DNA of 64,000 nt from Protopterus annectens (GCF_019279795.1 NC_056740.1:231129932-231193931); one strand, 5' to 3'. Positions 19,480-30,520 are shown, counted from the first letter of the stretch. Numbers and translations are program-made. Notes: generated by a model from the sequence alone, not told the origin.

Positions 19480-20040
19480 AACCAACCATTATGTATGATT
19501 TGTACTTCAGTCAGCATTTTAATAAACCTGTTTTGATATTGTATAAATATATCATAATCAGGGCTTTATAGTCTTATTTGCTGAGTAATCCTTTCCGATC
19601 TGAAGTGTGTTGATTTCTCCCTTTGTTTTTGATGACAGATCAATGATATTTTAGGATTTGTGCTTTCTAAAAGAAAATGAGAGATGGAAGTAATGTCTTC
19701 TTAAAACAAATATACTACTCACTGTGTCATTTGTGAGCAGCTTAATATAACAGAAATGCCCAAGTTTATTTTCAGACTTTGAGGCGTGAATGTTCAGAAA
19801 CATAATTTTCATTTCTTTAGACATTTTTTTTAATAAAATTTCAGTTATAGCATAAAATGCAGTACCCTACATTGCTCAGAACTTATTCATAATGTGGCTT
19901 GCTAGTAGAATCCAACTGAAATTGCTGATATGGTTGTGACAAATTTAGTGTCAACTTCACACTAAGACTTCTATTCAAAGCCACAAAGTGTCTTAAGTTC
20001 CTAACCCCCACCCCCAGTTATCTCTAAAGTTAATTTACCA
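19480..20040. other. Intron 1 sequence, nothing recognised
   Basis: A/T-rich, without long open frames, inverted repeats or similarity to the other families in this window that I could see. Confidence 0.5.
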
Positions 20041-21260
20041 AAAGTGTGAACCAAGGCCAACAATATTTCCTCCGTGGGACCTGATAATATACTTTGTTGC
20101 TTAATTAATAGTGTAGGTAATCAGACACACTCCTTAAACTGTGTAACTTACTGTAAGTTGAACTACCGGATTTGGACTTGATGAGTGTTGAACAGTAGCG
20201 ACAATGGCTCTCCATTAGAGTGGCCTTGCAACTGATGTGGGTGATTACATACCTATCAGCTTTACTAGCCTCATGCAAAGATATGGAATGTGTTTGTAAT
20301 TGACCATATTAACTGTGATATAAAAACTCTGTTTAGACAAGACCCCCAGCCGTTTGCTTGTTTGAAGGACAAAACCCATCTTTTTAATCAGGGTAGATCA
20401 CTTTGAAGGGATTATGGAGGCTGTAGATTGTGGTTGTGCACTGCATGCAGCATATCTTTACCTAGTTAAGATGTTTCTGACATAATTTCCCATGCTGGCA
20501 TCATACAAAGGTTAAAGTTTTAAAAAATTGATGCATATGTGGTAAGATGGATGGTAAACAGGCTGCAAGACAGAACCCACACAGTGGAAGTTGCCAGTGA
20601 TTCATCAGAAAGTACATAAATGACTAACAGTACTCCTATAGACTCTGTGCTGGGATCTCTACTTTTTGGTATTTACTTCTTAGATCTTCCAGCAGAGAGC
20701 GAATACCACTAGCTAACAAGATCTTCAGAAGACTGGAAATAGAGGGTTGCTAAGTTATCCTATAACACACAAACCATCCAGAATGAATTGGCATCTCACA
20801 AAACATATCCAGCATTAGAAAGACCCTAAAGGCTTCTAACCAAAAAGATGACAAGCCTAAAGTTCCTGAGTTGCCGAGAGAGGCTGGAAGCTCTATCACT
20901 TTATTCAGTGTCTTACAAACTGTTGAGGAGAGATTTCTGTCTTGCTTACTGTGCCATTAGAGACCGTGTTATCCTGGACCTCCTGTTTCTGTGCAAGTTC
21001 TGTATCTCCACCAATACTTGAACTATGGACCTAAGTCTTTACCACCAGACAAATAAAACCTAATGGAGAGAGAGTTTTATAACCTAGCGTCTCCCAAACC
21101 TCTGGAATAAACGTCCCCTGCATGTTAAGCAGTGCAACTCAAGTTCTTCCTTAAAACAAAAAAACTAGATAACTTGATAGGTGTCCACAAATTTACTCCA
21201 GGTTTGACCAGTAAGATCCTTCTGGAGAAAGGAGTGTGTGCTGGCAATTCATGAATGATT
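20040..21260 (+). mobile_element. Strongly decayed CR1-like LINE
   Basis: Short + strand matches appear in the correct order: KANNISSVGPDNIL (20055-20095), PISFTSLM (about 20250), VVRWMVNRLQDRTHTVEVA (about 20540-20600), SVLGSLLFGIYF (about 20645-20680) and C-terminal traces up to about 21210. This is the order finger, palm, C-terminus of the CR1-like ORF2. Many stops and gaps show it is one of the oldest copies here. No tail is clear. Confidence 0.65.
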
Positions 21261-22260
21261 ATGAGACTCTGTGGCCTTGTAATATCCAGGAATCTTTGGA
21301 AAAGGTCTAAGTATTTTGTCTATCGTGGAAAAAAATCCAGTTGCAACCACTTGGAATTCTGTATCTGTAAGGCAGTTGAACAATTGGAAGCTGTGGATCT
21401 GTTTTATTTCTCACTGCCAGGAAAATAGCCATGAATCCTGAAAAGGAGCAGCACGTCATATTTCAGCATCTTGCAAAGGAAGAAGACTTCAGGACAATAC
21501 TTTTCCCTCTTTAAAGTATTTTCCTCCTTAAAGTAAAGGGAAAGACAGATTCAGGAATTGTGAGCTTAGAAAAAAGTTGCCATTTGTCCTTTATAAAGAA
21601 CTAGGGTCACTGGTAGATATAGATGTTTATGTTGTCTTGTTAAGGAGTCAAGCCAAAGACTGTGATCATTGTGTTACATAATTAATCAGCAAGGGACAGA
21701 TAATTTTTTTAGTATAAAATGGTTAGCAGATCTGACTTTTACTGAACTCTGTGGATGTATGCCAAATGGTTTCCCAACATTTGTTGGACAATTACAATCT
21801 CACTTTATCAACTTTTTTTCCCCCAAGATCAAAAAGTGTAACTTGAAAAACAAAACTTTTCTTTTTGCAGGGGTGGCCCCTGCATCTACCATTTGGAGGA
21901 ACTGCTCCCCCCACTTAACTGAAATATATCAATTCCTTGGTCTCACTACAGTAGGGAAAATGAGAAAAATGCACTGCTATCTTGGACAGTGCAACAAACT
22001 CCAGTTAAACAAATCATCTAAAATCCTTAATAATGATCCACTTTTAAGCATGCCTCAATAAAGTGTAGGCTAGGTATACATGCAGAGCAAATGGAATTGC
22101 AAGTACACAGTTTAATGAATTAACTGAAGACATTAGAAGACTGAGATAAAATGTCGGTCAAATAATGTATAAAAGAAATGTGAAGTATAACACTGACATT
22201 AAATAGAAACTGGTAACCACTGCAACCGGACAAGTGCCAAACAGCACTGTCCAAAATTAA
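21260..22260. other. Intron 1 sequence, no gene recognised
   Basis: The open frame at 21669-22061 (130 codons) has no domain I recognise, although IKKCNLKNKTFLFAGVAPAS contains a TTTTTGCAG|GGG acceptor-like site at about 21871. I see no matching donor or conserved sequence to support an exon. Confidence 0.4.
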
Positions 22261-22477
22261 AAAAAAGACTAATAAAGGCACTAATGTAACAGAAAATCTT
22301 TAATAAAAGGAAAGATTTAAAAAAAACTCTTGGTGCTTTTGCCCCTTCACTCTCTGATCAGTTTGTCCCCCTCACTCAATGAGGCATCATCTCTGATCAG
22401 GCGAAAATGCTAAGTGTTTTTTAAAACTTTTAATAAAGCTTTTCTTTCCATTACATTGGTGCCTTTATTAGTCTTTT
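22261..22477. mobile_element. Foldback/MITE with long imperfect inverted repeats
   Basis: The left arm GACTAATAAAGGCACTAATG (from 22267) matches the reverse complement of the right arm ending at 22477 (CATTGGTGCCTTTATTAGTC). Pairing continues through a TTTAATAAAAG/CTTTTAATAAA block and into AGTGTTTT-type sequence, giving arms of about 80-100 bp. The loop has a second small palindrome around TCTCTGATCAG, which occurs twice. There is no coding capacity. It would form a long hairpin in RNA or single-stranded DNA. No clear target duplication was identified. Confidence 0.65.
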
Positions 22478-22529
22478 GCTTTTTATGTTGATGATAAAGC
22501 AAGCCATGCAATACACAGGAAATATGTTG

Positions 22530-23575
22530 TTCATAGGTTCATAGATGTGTTCTAGGCTAATGGCCCTGGGGCTTTTACAAGCCTAGCCCATTGGATTACC
22601 CTGGCATCGTGCCACCCGACTTTAGTTCCCAGTGCCTCTTTCGAGTAAAGCCACTGGAGTGATCCCTGGGGTGAATTTTCTATTTTCCATCCACTCATCA
22701 AGATTTCTCTTGAAGAGGGCCAGTGAGGTGCTCTGCTTGACATGTATGGGAAGTCTATTCCATAGCATGGGCAGTCACTGGGTTATGAACCTGTCCCTCC
22801 AGCATGTTCTCTTGATTGTGGTAATGAGTTTGAGGTCTCTGGAGCGTGTGGTGCGGAGGGATTGGGATTTCTTTAGATGTAGCATTTCTAACAGAGCTGG
22901 GTCAGATATGACTTTGTAAGTCCAGCAGAGATCGCCTCTAAGTAGGTGATATGAGGTACAGAATAGTTTGAGGTTTTTTTGAGTCTATATATAGGGCAAA
23001 TGTTTAAGGCCTAGGATCCTGTTTGTGAGGTACTTTTGTGGCCTCTCCAGTTGTTACAGATGTTTAGTGAGGTACATGCCAAATGGGCATTGTACTCAAT
23101 GATTGGCCTAATGAGGGAAGAGTAGAGGGAGACCATGACCTTTTTCTTACTGGATGCAAAACCCTTAGTAATGAGATGTGCCACATAGGACTTTCTGACC
23201 ACAATGGCAATGTGGTGGTCAAAATAGAGGTTGCTGTCAACCTGTGTTCCCAGTTCTCTTATAAACGCCTTTTGTGTTCAGTGGACTACCATCAATGTGG
23301 TAATTCATGGGAACCGGGTTTTTCCCGAAGGGGATGACGACACATTTTTTGGCATTGAGCTTTAGGCCATGGTTCTGACAACCAGTCGTTGCTCTCAGTG
23401 AGGTCTTTCTGTAGGATGTCAACATCACTCGGGGAGTTAATAGCTCCCAACTTGCAACATAACTCGGGGAGTTAATAATAGCTCTCAACTTGCAATCATC
23501 TGCGAACTTTGTCAGAGTCCCTTCGTGTTGGCCTGGACTTCAGAGAAGTAGATACCAAACAGGAGAAGACCCAGG
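22530..23575 (-). mobile_element. CR1-like LINE copy C, 5'-truncated
   Basis: On the minus strand, from right to left, it contains the KFADDCKL-like region, HGLKLNAKKCVVIPFGK (23237-23488), VRKSYVAHLITKGFASSKK (23011-23202), the C-terminal segment (about 22700-22950) and the tail beginning GGCTAGGCTTGTAAAAGCCC near 22590 and ending CCTATGAA at about 22531. Frames are broken several times. A short local duplication (ACTCGGGGAGTTAATA) occurs at about 23429 and 23463. Confidence 0.8.
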
Positions 23576-23759
23576 ACCTATTTTGTATTAAATGTGATTT
23601 AATGCACATGAAGAAGTTGTTTTCAATATTTAATCAGCTTTGTAGAAGGAAATTATCAGATCTTTTTGTAATGCAACTTTGCAATAATGTTCAAAGAATG
23701 TGCATGTTTTTGAGTTAAAACAAGAAAACATATAGATGCTAATAGAATACACTGGTGAT

Positions 23760-24400
23760 ACCAAGGTAAAACCACCAAGACTTTATTTAAATATACCAAA
23801 TGACTGACTAAGCGCTTTCACTCATGTAGGGCATCTTCAGAGTCAGTTTTTCCCAGCCTTTAAATACACATTTCAGTTAACACATAATTGGTTACAATAA
23901 ATCTATCCTTTAAACTTTTTGTTTTAACCCTTAACTGTCATTAGTGTAGTTGTAGTAAAGAATCTTTTTGTATAAACACCAAATGTTCAGTAAATAATAA
24001 CGTAACAAATATTATTTCAATACCTAAACTCAAAACATACATTTAAAACATATTTAATTAAAAAAATGTAAATATGTAAAGAAATATTTATATAAATAAA
24101 GAATAAAAACAAAGTATGTAGTACAACAATCTACATGTGAGCACATGTATCTCGTACCTCTGACTGAAAGTCAAGAATACTCTTTTGTTTTTGTCTCTTA
24201 GATATTTGTTAGACATAAGCTGCCTTATATTTCAATATACATGCTAGAGATAGGGTGTTATTGATGCCAGGTGCACTACTTGCGTCCAGTCGTATTTGCC
24301 ATAAGCATTCCCTGACTTCTAAAATGGTTTTGTAATCACCACCAAACTCCTTAGTGTATAGTCTTATAAATAGTTATTTTCAGTAATCAATGCAAACTAG
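23760..24400 (-). mobile_element. Penelope-like element fragment (PLE-3)
   Basis: The minus strand near 24380-24260 translates as EFGGDYKTILEVRECLWQIRL and DASSAPGINNTLSLACI, matching the end of the PLE GIY-YIG region (ELExxWxxRLxA ... GxNNxxSLxP). Then comes an A/T-rich 3' stretch with a hammerhead motif at 23803-23847. It is a broken and 5'-truncated copy, in the opposite orientation to PLE-1 and PLE-2. Confidence 0.65.
23803..23847 (-). ncRNA. Hammerhead ribozyme motif (HHR-3)
   Basis: Read on the minus strand: stem I 5' strand ACTGACT, core CTGAAGA, a stem II region of 14 nt, GAA, the palindromic stem III AGCGCT, cleavage base T, then stem I 3' strand AGTCAGT. Stem I has seven perfect pairs. 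The core boxes fit the hammerhead consensus. Stem II (GCCC against GAGT) has a mismatch. It is type I with a very short stem III, as in other PLE hammerheads. It is the clearest of the three motifs in core and stem I. Confidence 0.75.
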
Positions 24401-24659
24401 GAATTCTGGAAGATAAATCCTACATACAGAAAGCTTGAGGCTGGCTTGGCTATGTTTAACACAGTAGGAAGGTACAGATCTGTGAGTTTCATTTGTTACT
24501 TCGTCAGCACTGAGGGTATTTCAGAGATGTGTTGCACAAGTAAATAAAGGCTTAGAAGGTGTTGTGAACATTGATTATATGGTAGTGCATATTCAGACAC
24601 AAAAAGATTGTATGTCTGATAACATTTATAGAATAGAGACAAAAAATATTAAATATAAA

Positions 24660-25420
24660 AACAGCTGTAAGGTAAGTGTGAGGATTGAAATATATAGGCC
24701 ATTTGCTAACAGAGGGACTGAAGCCGAACTTAGACCAGTAGTGTAGATCCCAAAGCAAGAACGCAAGCAGGTAATAATGAGATTTCTAGGAACGATGCAG
24801 TATTTTACATAGTATGTATGCAACATGTCCGAGAGAACTGCTTCTTAGCTGTTAGAAAAAAATGTAGCGTGATAGTGATGTTTTCAGGTGCTCAAGAAAT
24901 TAGTAAAATATTTAAATGTAGATTGTTGTTATTTAAATAATTTGTATTGCCTATAGATGCCATTCAGAATGGTATAGGAGTTGTGATGTTACAGAAGAAT
25001 AGGCCAGTTACTTGCTGAATAGAGGTTATTTACAAATGCACAGAAGTGATGAGCTCAAACAGAACTGTAGCTGTTAACAGGAGTGCATGGACATGAGAAA
25101 TCTCATGAATATACTTAATGGCAAAAACATTTTCATACAGACTGATCTTAAACCCATATAAAGTACTTCCAAGTTTGCAGAAGATGTCATCCAATCTTCC
25201 AGCAGTATGACACTAAAGTGAAATATGGACCAGGGAAGGAATTCTGTAGCACGTACTGTGAGTACAGCATGTTTGTCAGAGCAAAATGAGGATCTGATAC
25301 AAGAAGAATTGAAGATTCTTTAATTGCTACTCCATGACCAAGTTGAAGTTGTTCTTCCAATGTGGTGCAGCATTCCCCATGAGCCCTATACCACTTCAAT
25401 CCATGTATAAGTGAGAGTTA
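24660..25420 (+). mobile_element. Ty3/Gypsy retrotransposon fossil (RT-RNase H region), copy 1
   Basis: Recognisable stretches include RFLGTMQYFT (RT thumb), DAIQNGIGVVMLQKNRPV (the start of RNase H) and QQYDTKVKYGPGKEF (the RNase H end that precedes integrase in this group). These identify a vertebrate Ty3/Gypsy-type pol. The copy is broken many times and old. No terminal repeats were found. It is related to the copy at 37380-38780. Confidence 0.7.
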
Positions 25421-25656
25421 TTATTGAACATAATTCTCCTGCTGGGTCATGGGAGGTGGAGGTCAGCAAGCCACCATAGTTGTATGCATAGATTATATAG
25501 TGAATGTAATCAGGTGCTTGAGTCACTAATTGAACTTGGGTCACCTAGATCATACTTATCTCTCTACACCAGAGGTTACTTTGGAAAAGCTGTAATGTAG
25601 TGCTTGAGTGTGAGCACAGAAGTGATGCAAAGATGTATGTGTGCACTTTTTACCAT

Positions 25657-25790
25657 GGGTGGCCTAATGGTTAAGGTGTTTGCCTTACAAACACAAAGTG
25701 CAGTGTTTGAATCTCACAAGGGATAATTGGCTAGGCTTAAAATGGCTTGCAAGGGCAGTTAGCTTAGTACTAATCTATGAACACATGAAC
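25657..25790 (+). mobile_element. tRNA-derived SINE with CR1-like tail (copy 1)
   Basis: The head has a pol III A box (TGGCCTAATGG) and B box (GTTTGAATC) at tRNA-like spacing. It is joined directly to AATTGGCTAGGCTTAAAATG ... CTATGAACACATGAA, which is the 3' end of the CR1-like LINE subfamily at 39.1-39.7 kb. This is a compact tRNA-head/LINE-tail SINE. A second copy is at 38785-38913. Confidence 0.75.
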
Positions 25791-25862
25791 TATGACAGTT
25801 TATCAGAGAAAATGTTGATAGGTAAATAATGCAGTGTTTCCAGAAATTGAAGGACAGTGGAG

Positions 25863-26142
25863 CATACCTCTCAAAAGTCCAGATGTTTGCCTCATATTTT
25901 TGTCCTGTTCCTCATAAATATTATGGTTTTCTGGTAAATCACTGAGTATTGCACATTAAATAATGACATTTCCTTGAGTTTCAGGCTTCATATTCTTCAG
26001 AAAATGCATGCTAACACCAAAATCTAGCAACTTTCTAAGTGTACAAGATCAGTAATTAACATCTGTCTGTATTTTGGGGCTGTTGTCCCACCATTATTTT
26101 AGGCTTTGTCCAGATTCTTGTGATAAGAGTTTGAGAGGTATG
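25863..26142. mobile_element. MITE of the CATACCTCTCAA family (best-preserved copy)
   Basis: The ends CATACCTCTCAAAA and TTTGAGAGGTATG are perfect 12-bp inverted repeats at their tips. The flanks show TGGAGCA immediately outside TACC/GGTA on both sides, a possible 7-bp duplication. The 280-bp body is shared with the copies at 5970, 17830 and 19251. No coding capacity. Confidence 0.75.
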
Positions 26143-26149
26143 GAGCAGA

Positions 26150-26500
26150 GTCCACACAAAGCAACACATTTATATAGATAATTATTTTAAGCGCACTAAA
26201 GTAATTAATTTGGGTGCTATAAGTGTGTCAGTCTGGTAGATGAACTGAAGTTCTCATACAAGATGGTGTATATGATCCAAGATTAAAAACATAATAACAA
26301 GTTTAGGGTTTATACACATAACTGTAAGTACACCGGTTCCTGCTTTGAGTGGATAGATATAACTATTCAGACAGTGTAGGTATGATAGAAAACAAAAAAG
26401 AACTAGCTCTGGCATTTAGGATAACAGTACTCTGTTGCAGGGACTTAATATCTTAACAGCTAAATTGTTGATAGGCAGAAGACTAAATATTAAGCTACCC
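26150..26500. other. Intron 1 sequence, nothing recognised
   Basis: A/T-rich sequence with no open frame or repeat family that I could identify. The 5' limit of the following LINE is not sharp, so part of this may belong to it. Confidence 0.4.
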
Positions 26501-27224
26501 ATTTCATCTTACTTGCTTTTCCAGACTCAACAGAGATGATGGAAAAGAATCGGCAGAGTTTTTTTTTCTTCTAATGATAGACACTTGTCCAGAATTCTCC
26601 AGTTGTGGGAAGGAGAGCAACCAGAAACTGCCAAGATTAGTAAATCAGAAGATCCCAGATCTTTATCTAGTAAAGAAAAGACAAAAGCAGCAGAAAGAAA
26701 TGATGCAGCCGGTTAGAATGAACAGTACAGAGATGTATAGGAAACATGAAAGTACAGAGTTGCAGAGTCAGTCACTTAATCAGAAATCCCTCATCAAGAT
26801 GATGAGAAATTTGAACTGCTACAGAATAAGATTCAAGAAGATCCAACAGTCCTTTCCTCAGTGTTAAATATGCCTTTTTATCAAAGTGATGAAATATGAA
26901 GAGCTATCAGGCTGGCACATAGATGCACAGACAGCCCATGTAGTTCAGATATGTTGGAATAAGAGTAGTGCTAGATTTTATATGAGAAGTGTTCATTAAT
27001 GCATGACTGCCGTATTCTTGCAACTAGTCTTCGCAGGAAGATGTTCTGGAACTTTCTGTAAAATGCCTGCAGAAAACTGAGAATAAAGGATGTGTCCTCA
27101 GTTCAGAACCAAATGATCTAAGGGAAGGGTTGCTTGATTTAATAGAGATAGATGTGTTAAGACTGATGAAAGAATTAGATTACAGAAAGTCAAAACCCAA
27201 AATGTTAGAAGTCGGATAAAACAA

Positions 27225-27485
27225 ATGAACATAGTAGTCAGTAACAGAAATTCATGCAATATAACAGAAGTAAATAGGATACATTACCATGCAGCTAAAT
27301 TAATAAGCCTTACTACAAAAATGCAGGGCAGTAAGGGAACGGAAGGGAAGAAATTAAAAGCCATCATGAAAGTATCGAATAGAGAAAACTGTAAAGCAAT
27401 TAAGACAAGAAGTGTCACTGTTAGAAGAATAAAGAAGAAGGAACAGATCAATAAAAAAATTAAATGTGATAAAAGCAACATGTAG
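27225..27485 (+). pseudogene. RLE-LINE N-terminal basic region
   Basis: An 86-codon frame rich in Lys and Arg (GTEGKKLKAIMKVSNREN, TVRRIKKKEQINKKIK). It resembles the coil-like region before the RT of R4/NeSL/Hero-type LINEs, which carries RIRRY and NRMFxxNxKxFY-like motifs further on (here about 27530-27620). A gag-like or RNA-binding role is inference. It is a fragment of the element at 26500-30420. Confidence 0.5.
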
Positions 27486-27770
27486 TTGGAACATACCAGG
27501 AGTATTACAAATAATAAACTAAAGATATCAGCAAGGGCATAAAAACATTTTAGAAGATATGCAGATAAATATAAAGGAAAATTGCAAAATAAGGAATTCA
27601 TTGATGATCCTAAAAGTTTTATAAAGAATTGGGAAGCCAAGCAAAAGGAATAGAAACACAAAAAAAAAAAACAAAAGAGAGAGCGAGAAAGGGGCACATT
27701 TTGGAGAAATATTTATGAAGACCCTGTGGAACTTAACAGAGATGCTGAATGGATAGAAGAGGTAATTTTT

Positions 27771-28025
27771 TTATTTTAATTTTTACATTTGTTTACTGAG
27801 AAAGTCCGACTTGGAACAAAGCCAGTTTTCAGGGAAGGCCCAGGGAGAAACACTCCAGATGCATGTTTTTGTAACGTGGGAGGAAACTGGAGTACCTGGA
27901 AAAAACCCACATGAATGCAGGGAGGACATGCAGACTCTGCACAGAAGGCACTCCAGCCGAGAATCGAACCAGAAAACCTCTTGCTGTGAGGCAACAATGC
28001 TACCGCTGCACCACTGTGCCGTCCA
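27771..28025 (-). mobile_element. V-SINE-type SINE, tail type A (copy 2), nested in the RLE-LINE
   Basis: On the minus strand the head GGCACAGTGGTGCAGCGG, the box-B-like GGTTCGATTCTC and the conserved block CTTCTGTGCAGAGTCTG match the SINEs at 3597 and 33707. The tail (CTGAAAACTGGC ... AGTAAACAAATGTAAAAAT) is type A. The insertion sits between the N-terminal region and RT of the LINE, so it is younger than that element. Confidence 0.8.
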
Positions 28026-28712
28026 TAAGTGAAACTGTAAGTTGAAATGTAAGGAATGGCCAGAGAACAAACAAAATTAAGAAAAGCTCTGAGCTAGAAA
28101 ACCCCAGGTCCAGAAACAGTACATAACTTCTGGTTAAAACTATTAATGTCTTTATACCAAGATTTAGCCCTAAGCAACAGCTATTTATATGCGCACACTG
28201 AGCAGGCACTAACTTGATTAACAACAGGAAAAAAAACTATACTTCCACCATAACCTTAAGAGTGAACCTGCAAGCTATCCTAATAACTATAGACCAATAA
28301 CATGCCTTCTGACAATGTATATACTGGAACTGATGCTTACAGACTTTACAGTCATTTAGAAGAAAACTCAATTATGGCAGTAGAACAAAGGGTGACAAAA
28401 GAATGTTATATGGAGTAAATGATCATTTTGTTGTTAAATGGTCATAATGGAGAATTGTAAAGAGGAGAAGAAGCTATGTATGGCCTGGGTATATTGCAAA
28501 AAAGCATTTGAAAGCATCCCACATGATTCATAGATGGAGTGCTTACAAATGTATCAAGATACACTGTACATCAGTTACATTACAGTGACCATGAAACAGT
28601 GACAAACCACTTTGCAGCCAAGTCATGATAAAGGACAAGTTATTATCCCAGGGATAAAACTTCAAAGGAGGATATTCCAGGGTGACTATCACCGCTGCTC
28701 TTTTGTTTTGCC

Positions 28713-28949
28713 TTGAACTCATTAAGCCATCTGCTTGGCAGATTAGGTCATGGTTGCAATTTAGCTCCCAGAAAACAACAAAGTGTAAAGACTTCTCATC
28801 TTCATTTTGTGGATAATTTAAAACTCTATAGCTCATCAGATCAGGAGCTAAATGCACAACTGGAAGTGGTCAAAACTTTCTCTGATATAAGAATGTCATT
28901 TGGTTTTGATAAATGTGCAAAAGCAACATTTAAAGCAGAAAAGCTGTAG
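28713..28949 (+). pseudogene. RLE-LINE reverse transcriptase palm fragment
   Basis: The frame contains HLHFVDNLKLYSS, which corresponds to the motif C box (usually MDDLKLY; the second Asp is Asn here), then FGFDKCAKATFKAEKL, the motif after it. This wording is typical of R4/Dong/NeSL/Hero-related LINEs and not of the CR1-like family in this window. The altered catalytic Asp and later stops show loss of function. Confidence 0.65.
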
Positions 28950-29826
28950 CACCAAGAAAATATCAGTCTGGGACAGTTAAGTGATATAAAGGAACTTGTG
29001 CAGGATGGAGCATAATAAGTATTTGGGAATCTGTGAATGATCGACAATAAAACATGAACAAATGCGAGCAAAACTTGGTAAGGAATATTTTAGAAGACTA
29101 AATTTAATACTGAAAACAGCTCTGACATCTATGAACAAAGTCCAAGCTATAAACCCATTTGTTGTTCCTGCTCTAACTTACAGTTTTGGTGTGATTGACT
29201 GGCCTCGAAAGGTATTCGATTAGTTGGACAAGAAAACAAGAAAAATGGTTCATGCTTATGAAATGATTATAAAAATCAGTTTATACCAAAATTGTATATA
29301 CCTTCCTCTAAACAAGGTATGGGTCTTCTCGAAATTGATTACATGTATAGATCTGTAATCGTAGGACTGCGTACATATCTGCTGACCTCACTAGATCCAA
29401 ATGTAGTGAAAGTTTTAAAACTTGAAAAGAACAAGTCTAAAATGACTTCCCTGCTTAGTTTGGCAGAAGCATGTTGATGTCAAGTGGAAATAGAAATCAA
29501 ACCAGAAGACAAAATCCGGCAACAATCGAATGTACCAAAAACAAGAGAGAGAATATAAGAAGCATCAGAGAAGGCAAGACATGTGGAAAAGGCATAAATA
29601 TAGTTGCTACAGAAAAGACATTTTTATTAGGATCTGATGCAGGAATGGTTGAAGATAGGTGAATTCCAAAAAAGTGAAAGGTTAATATTGGCGACCCAGG
29701 ATAGAGGACTACGTACACTTTTGTAAAAGAGTCCATTGAACATTTGGGAGAAACGGACAAATGCAGGTTCTGTTGAACAGAACTGGAAACGGTTGCACAT
29801 CTTGTTGCTGGGTATGATTCACTATA

Positions 29827-30126
29827 TTGGCAGAGGGCCTGTACACTGAAAGACATAATAATGTGGCAAGACTGTTACACTGGGGATTATGCAAACATTA
29901 CAATACCGAAGTAGCCGAGAGGCATTGGAAACATGAGCTACAAAGCATTATAGAGAATGATGAAGTTTATATCATGTGTGGTTACCCATTAGCAACTCTT
30001 CAAAAAATTAGCGTGAGAGAACCAGGTATAGTAGTCCATGAAAAGAAGACAAAAGTAGCATTTAGAATTGAAATTGGTGCACCCAGTGTTTTACAGTGTC
30101 TTGCATACAGAGACACAAAGTTATAA
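29827..30126 (+). pseudogene. RLE-LINE C-terminal restriction-like endonuclease
   Basis: A 99-codon frame. LYTERHNNVARLLHWGLCKHY is the segment after the zinc motif in this LINE group. PGIVVHEKKTKVAFRIEIGAP corresponds to the nuclease core (PDIVV ... LIDIAVP). The first catalytic Asp is Gly and the second acidic site is Glu-Ile. The family cuts target DNA to prime reverse transcription. The downstream sequence to about 30380 continues the domain in other frames (RRMWKKDTQ, LQLYLDILPKYVSPYELQ). Confidence 0.7.
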
Positions 30127-30518
30127 AATACCTGGAGTAAGAGGCAGAAATGAAGACACAAAGTTATAAAATGTTAGGAATAAGAGGCAGAAATGAAAAC
30201 AATGTGGAAGAAGGATACCCAGACAGTTCCAATAGTGGTAGGAGCAATGAGTCTCATAAAAAAGAATTTACAGTTGTATTTAGATATTCTACCAAAATAT
30301 GTAAGTCCATATGAATTGCAGAAGGAGTCAGTTCTGGGAACATTGCAGGTGCTGTGAAGAGTACTTTTGGCTAACATCAGAGATTAAAATGATACTAATT
30401 TCACAAACTTTAATTAAACTTTTGACTTGGGAATGAAATCTATTCCTGTCATGGTATTAAAAGCCCAAACCTCTTGGATAAAGTAGATTTTTTTTTATTT
30501 ACTCGAAATGGAGAATGT

Positions 30519-30520
<2 letters not shown>

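Larger units (their letters stand above)
26500..30420 (+). mobile_element. LINE with restriction-like endonuclease (R2/R4/NeSL/Hero group), dead
   Basis: Domains appear in order. A basic, coil-rich region at 27225-27600 includes ISARA, HFRRYADKYKGKLQNKEFIDD and similar segments. A KTPGPETVHNFWLK-like segment follows at about 28095. The RT includes HLHFVDNLKLYSS (the catalytic pair region) and FGFDKCAKATFK at 28790-28950. AINPFVVPALTYSFGVIDW lies at about 29145-29205. A C-x2-C zinc motif at about 29762 is followed by TVAHLVAGYDSLYWQRA. The endonuclease region at 29827-30126 ends with VVHEKKTKVAFRIEIGAPS. This architecture (RT followed by a CCHC motif and a PD-(D/E)xK nuclease) is that of restriction-like-endonuclease LINEs. 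Many stops are present. A SINE is inserted at 27771-28025. Confidence 0.75.

Noticed and set aside
21669-22061. 130-codon frame in intron 1, considered as a SELENOS or other host exon
   Set aside because: It has no similarity to SELENOS or any protein I recognise, and no paired splice sites in a matching frame.
25657-25730. Functional tRNA gene
   Set aside because: The A and B boxes are present but there is no cloverleaf, and the LINE-type tail identifies a SINE.
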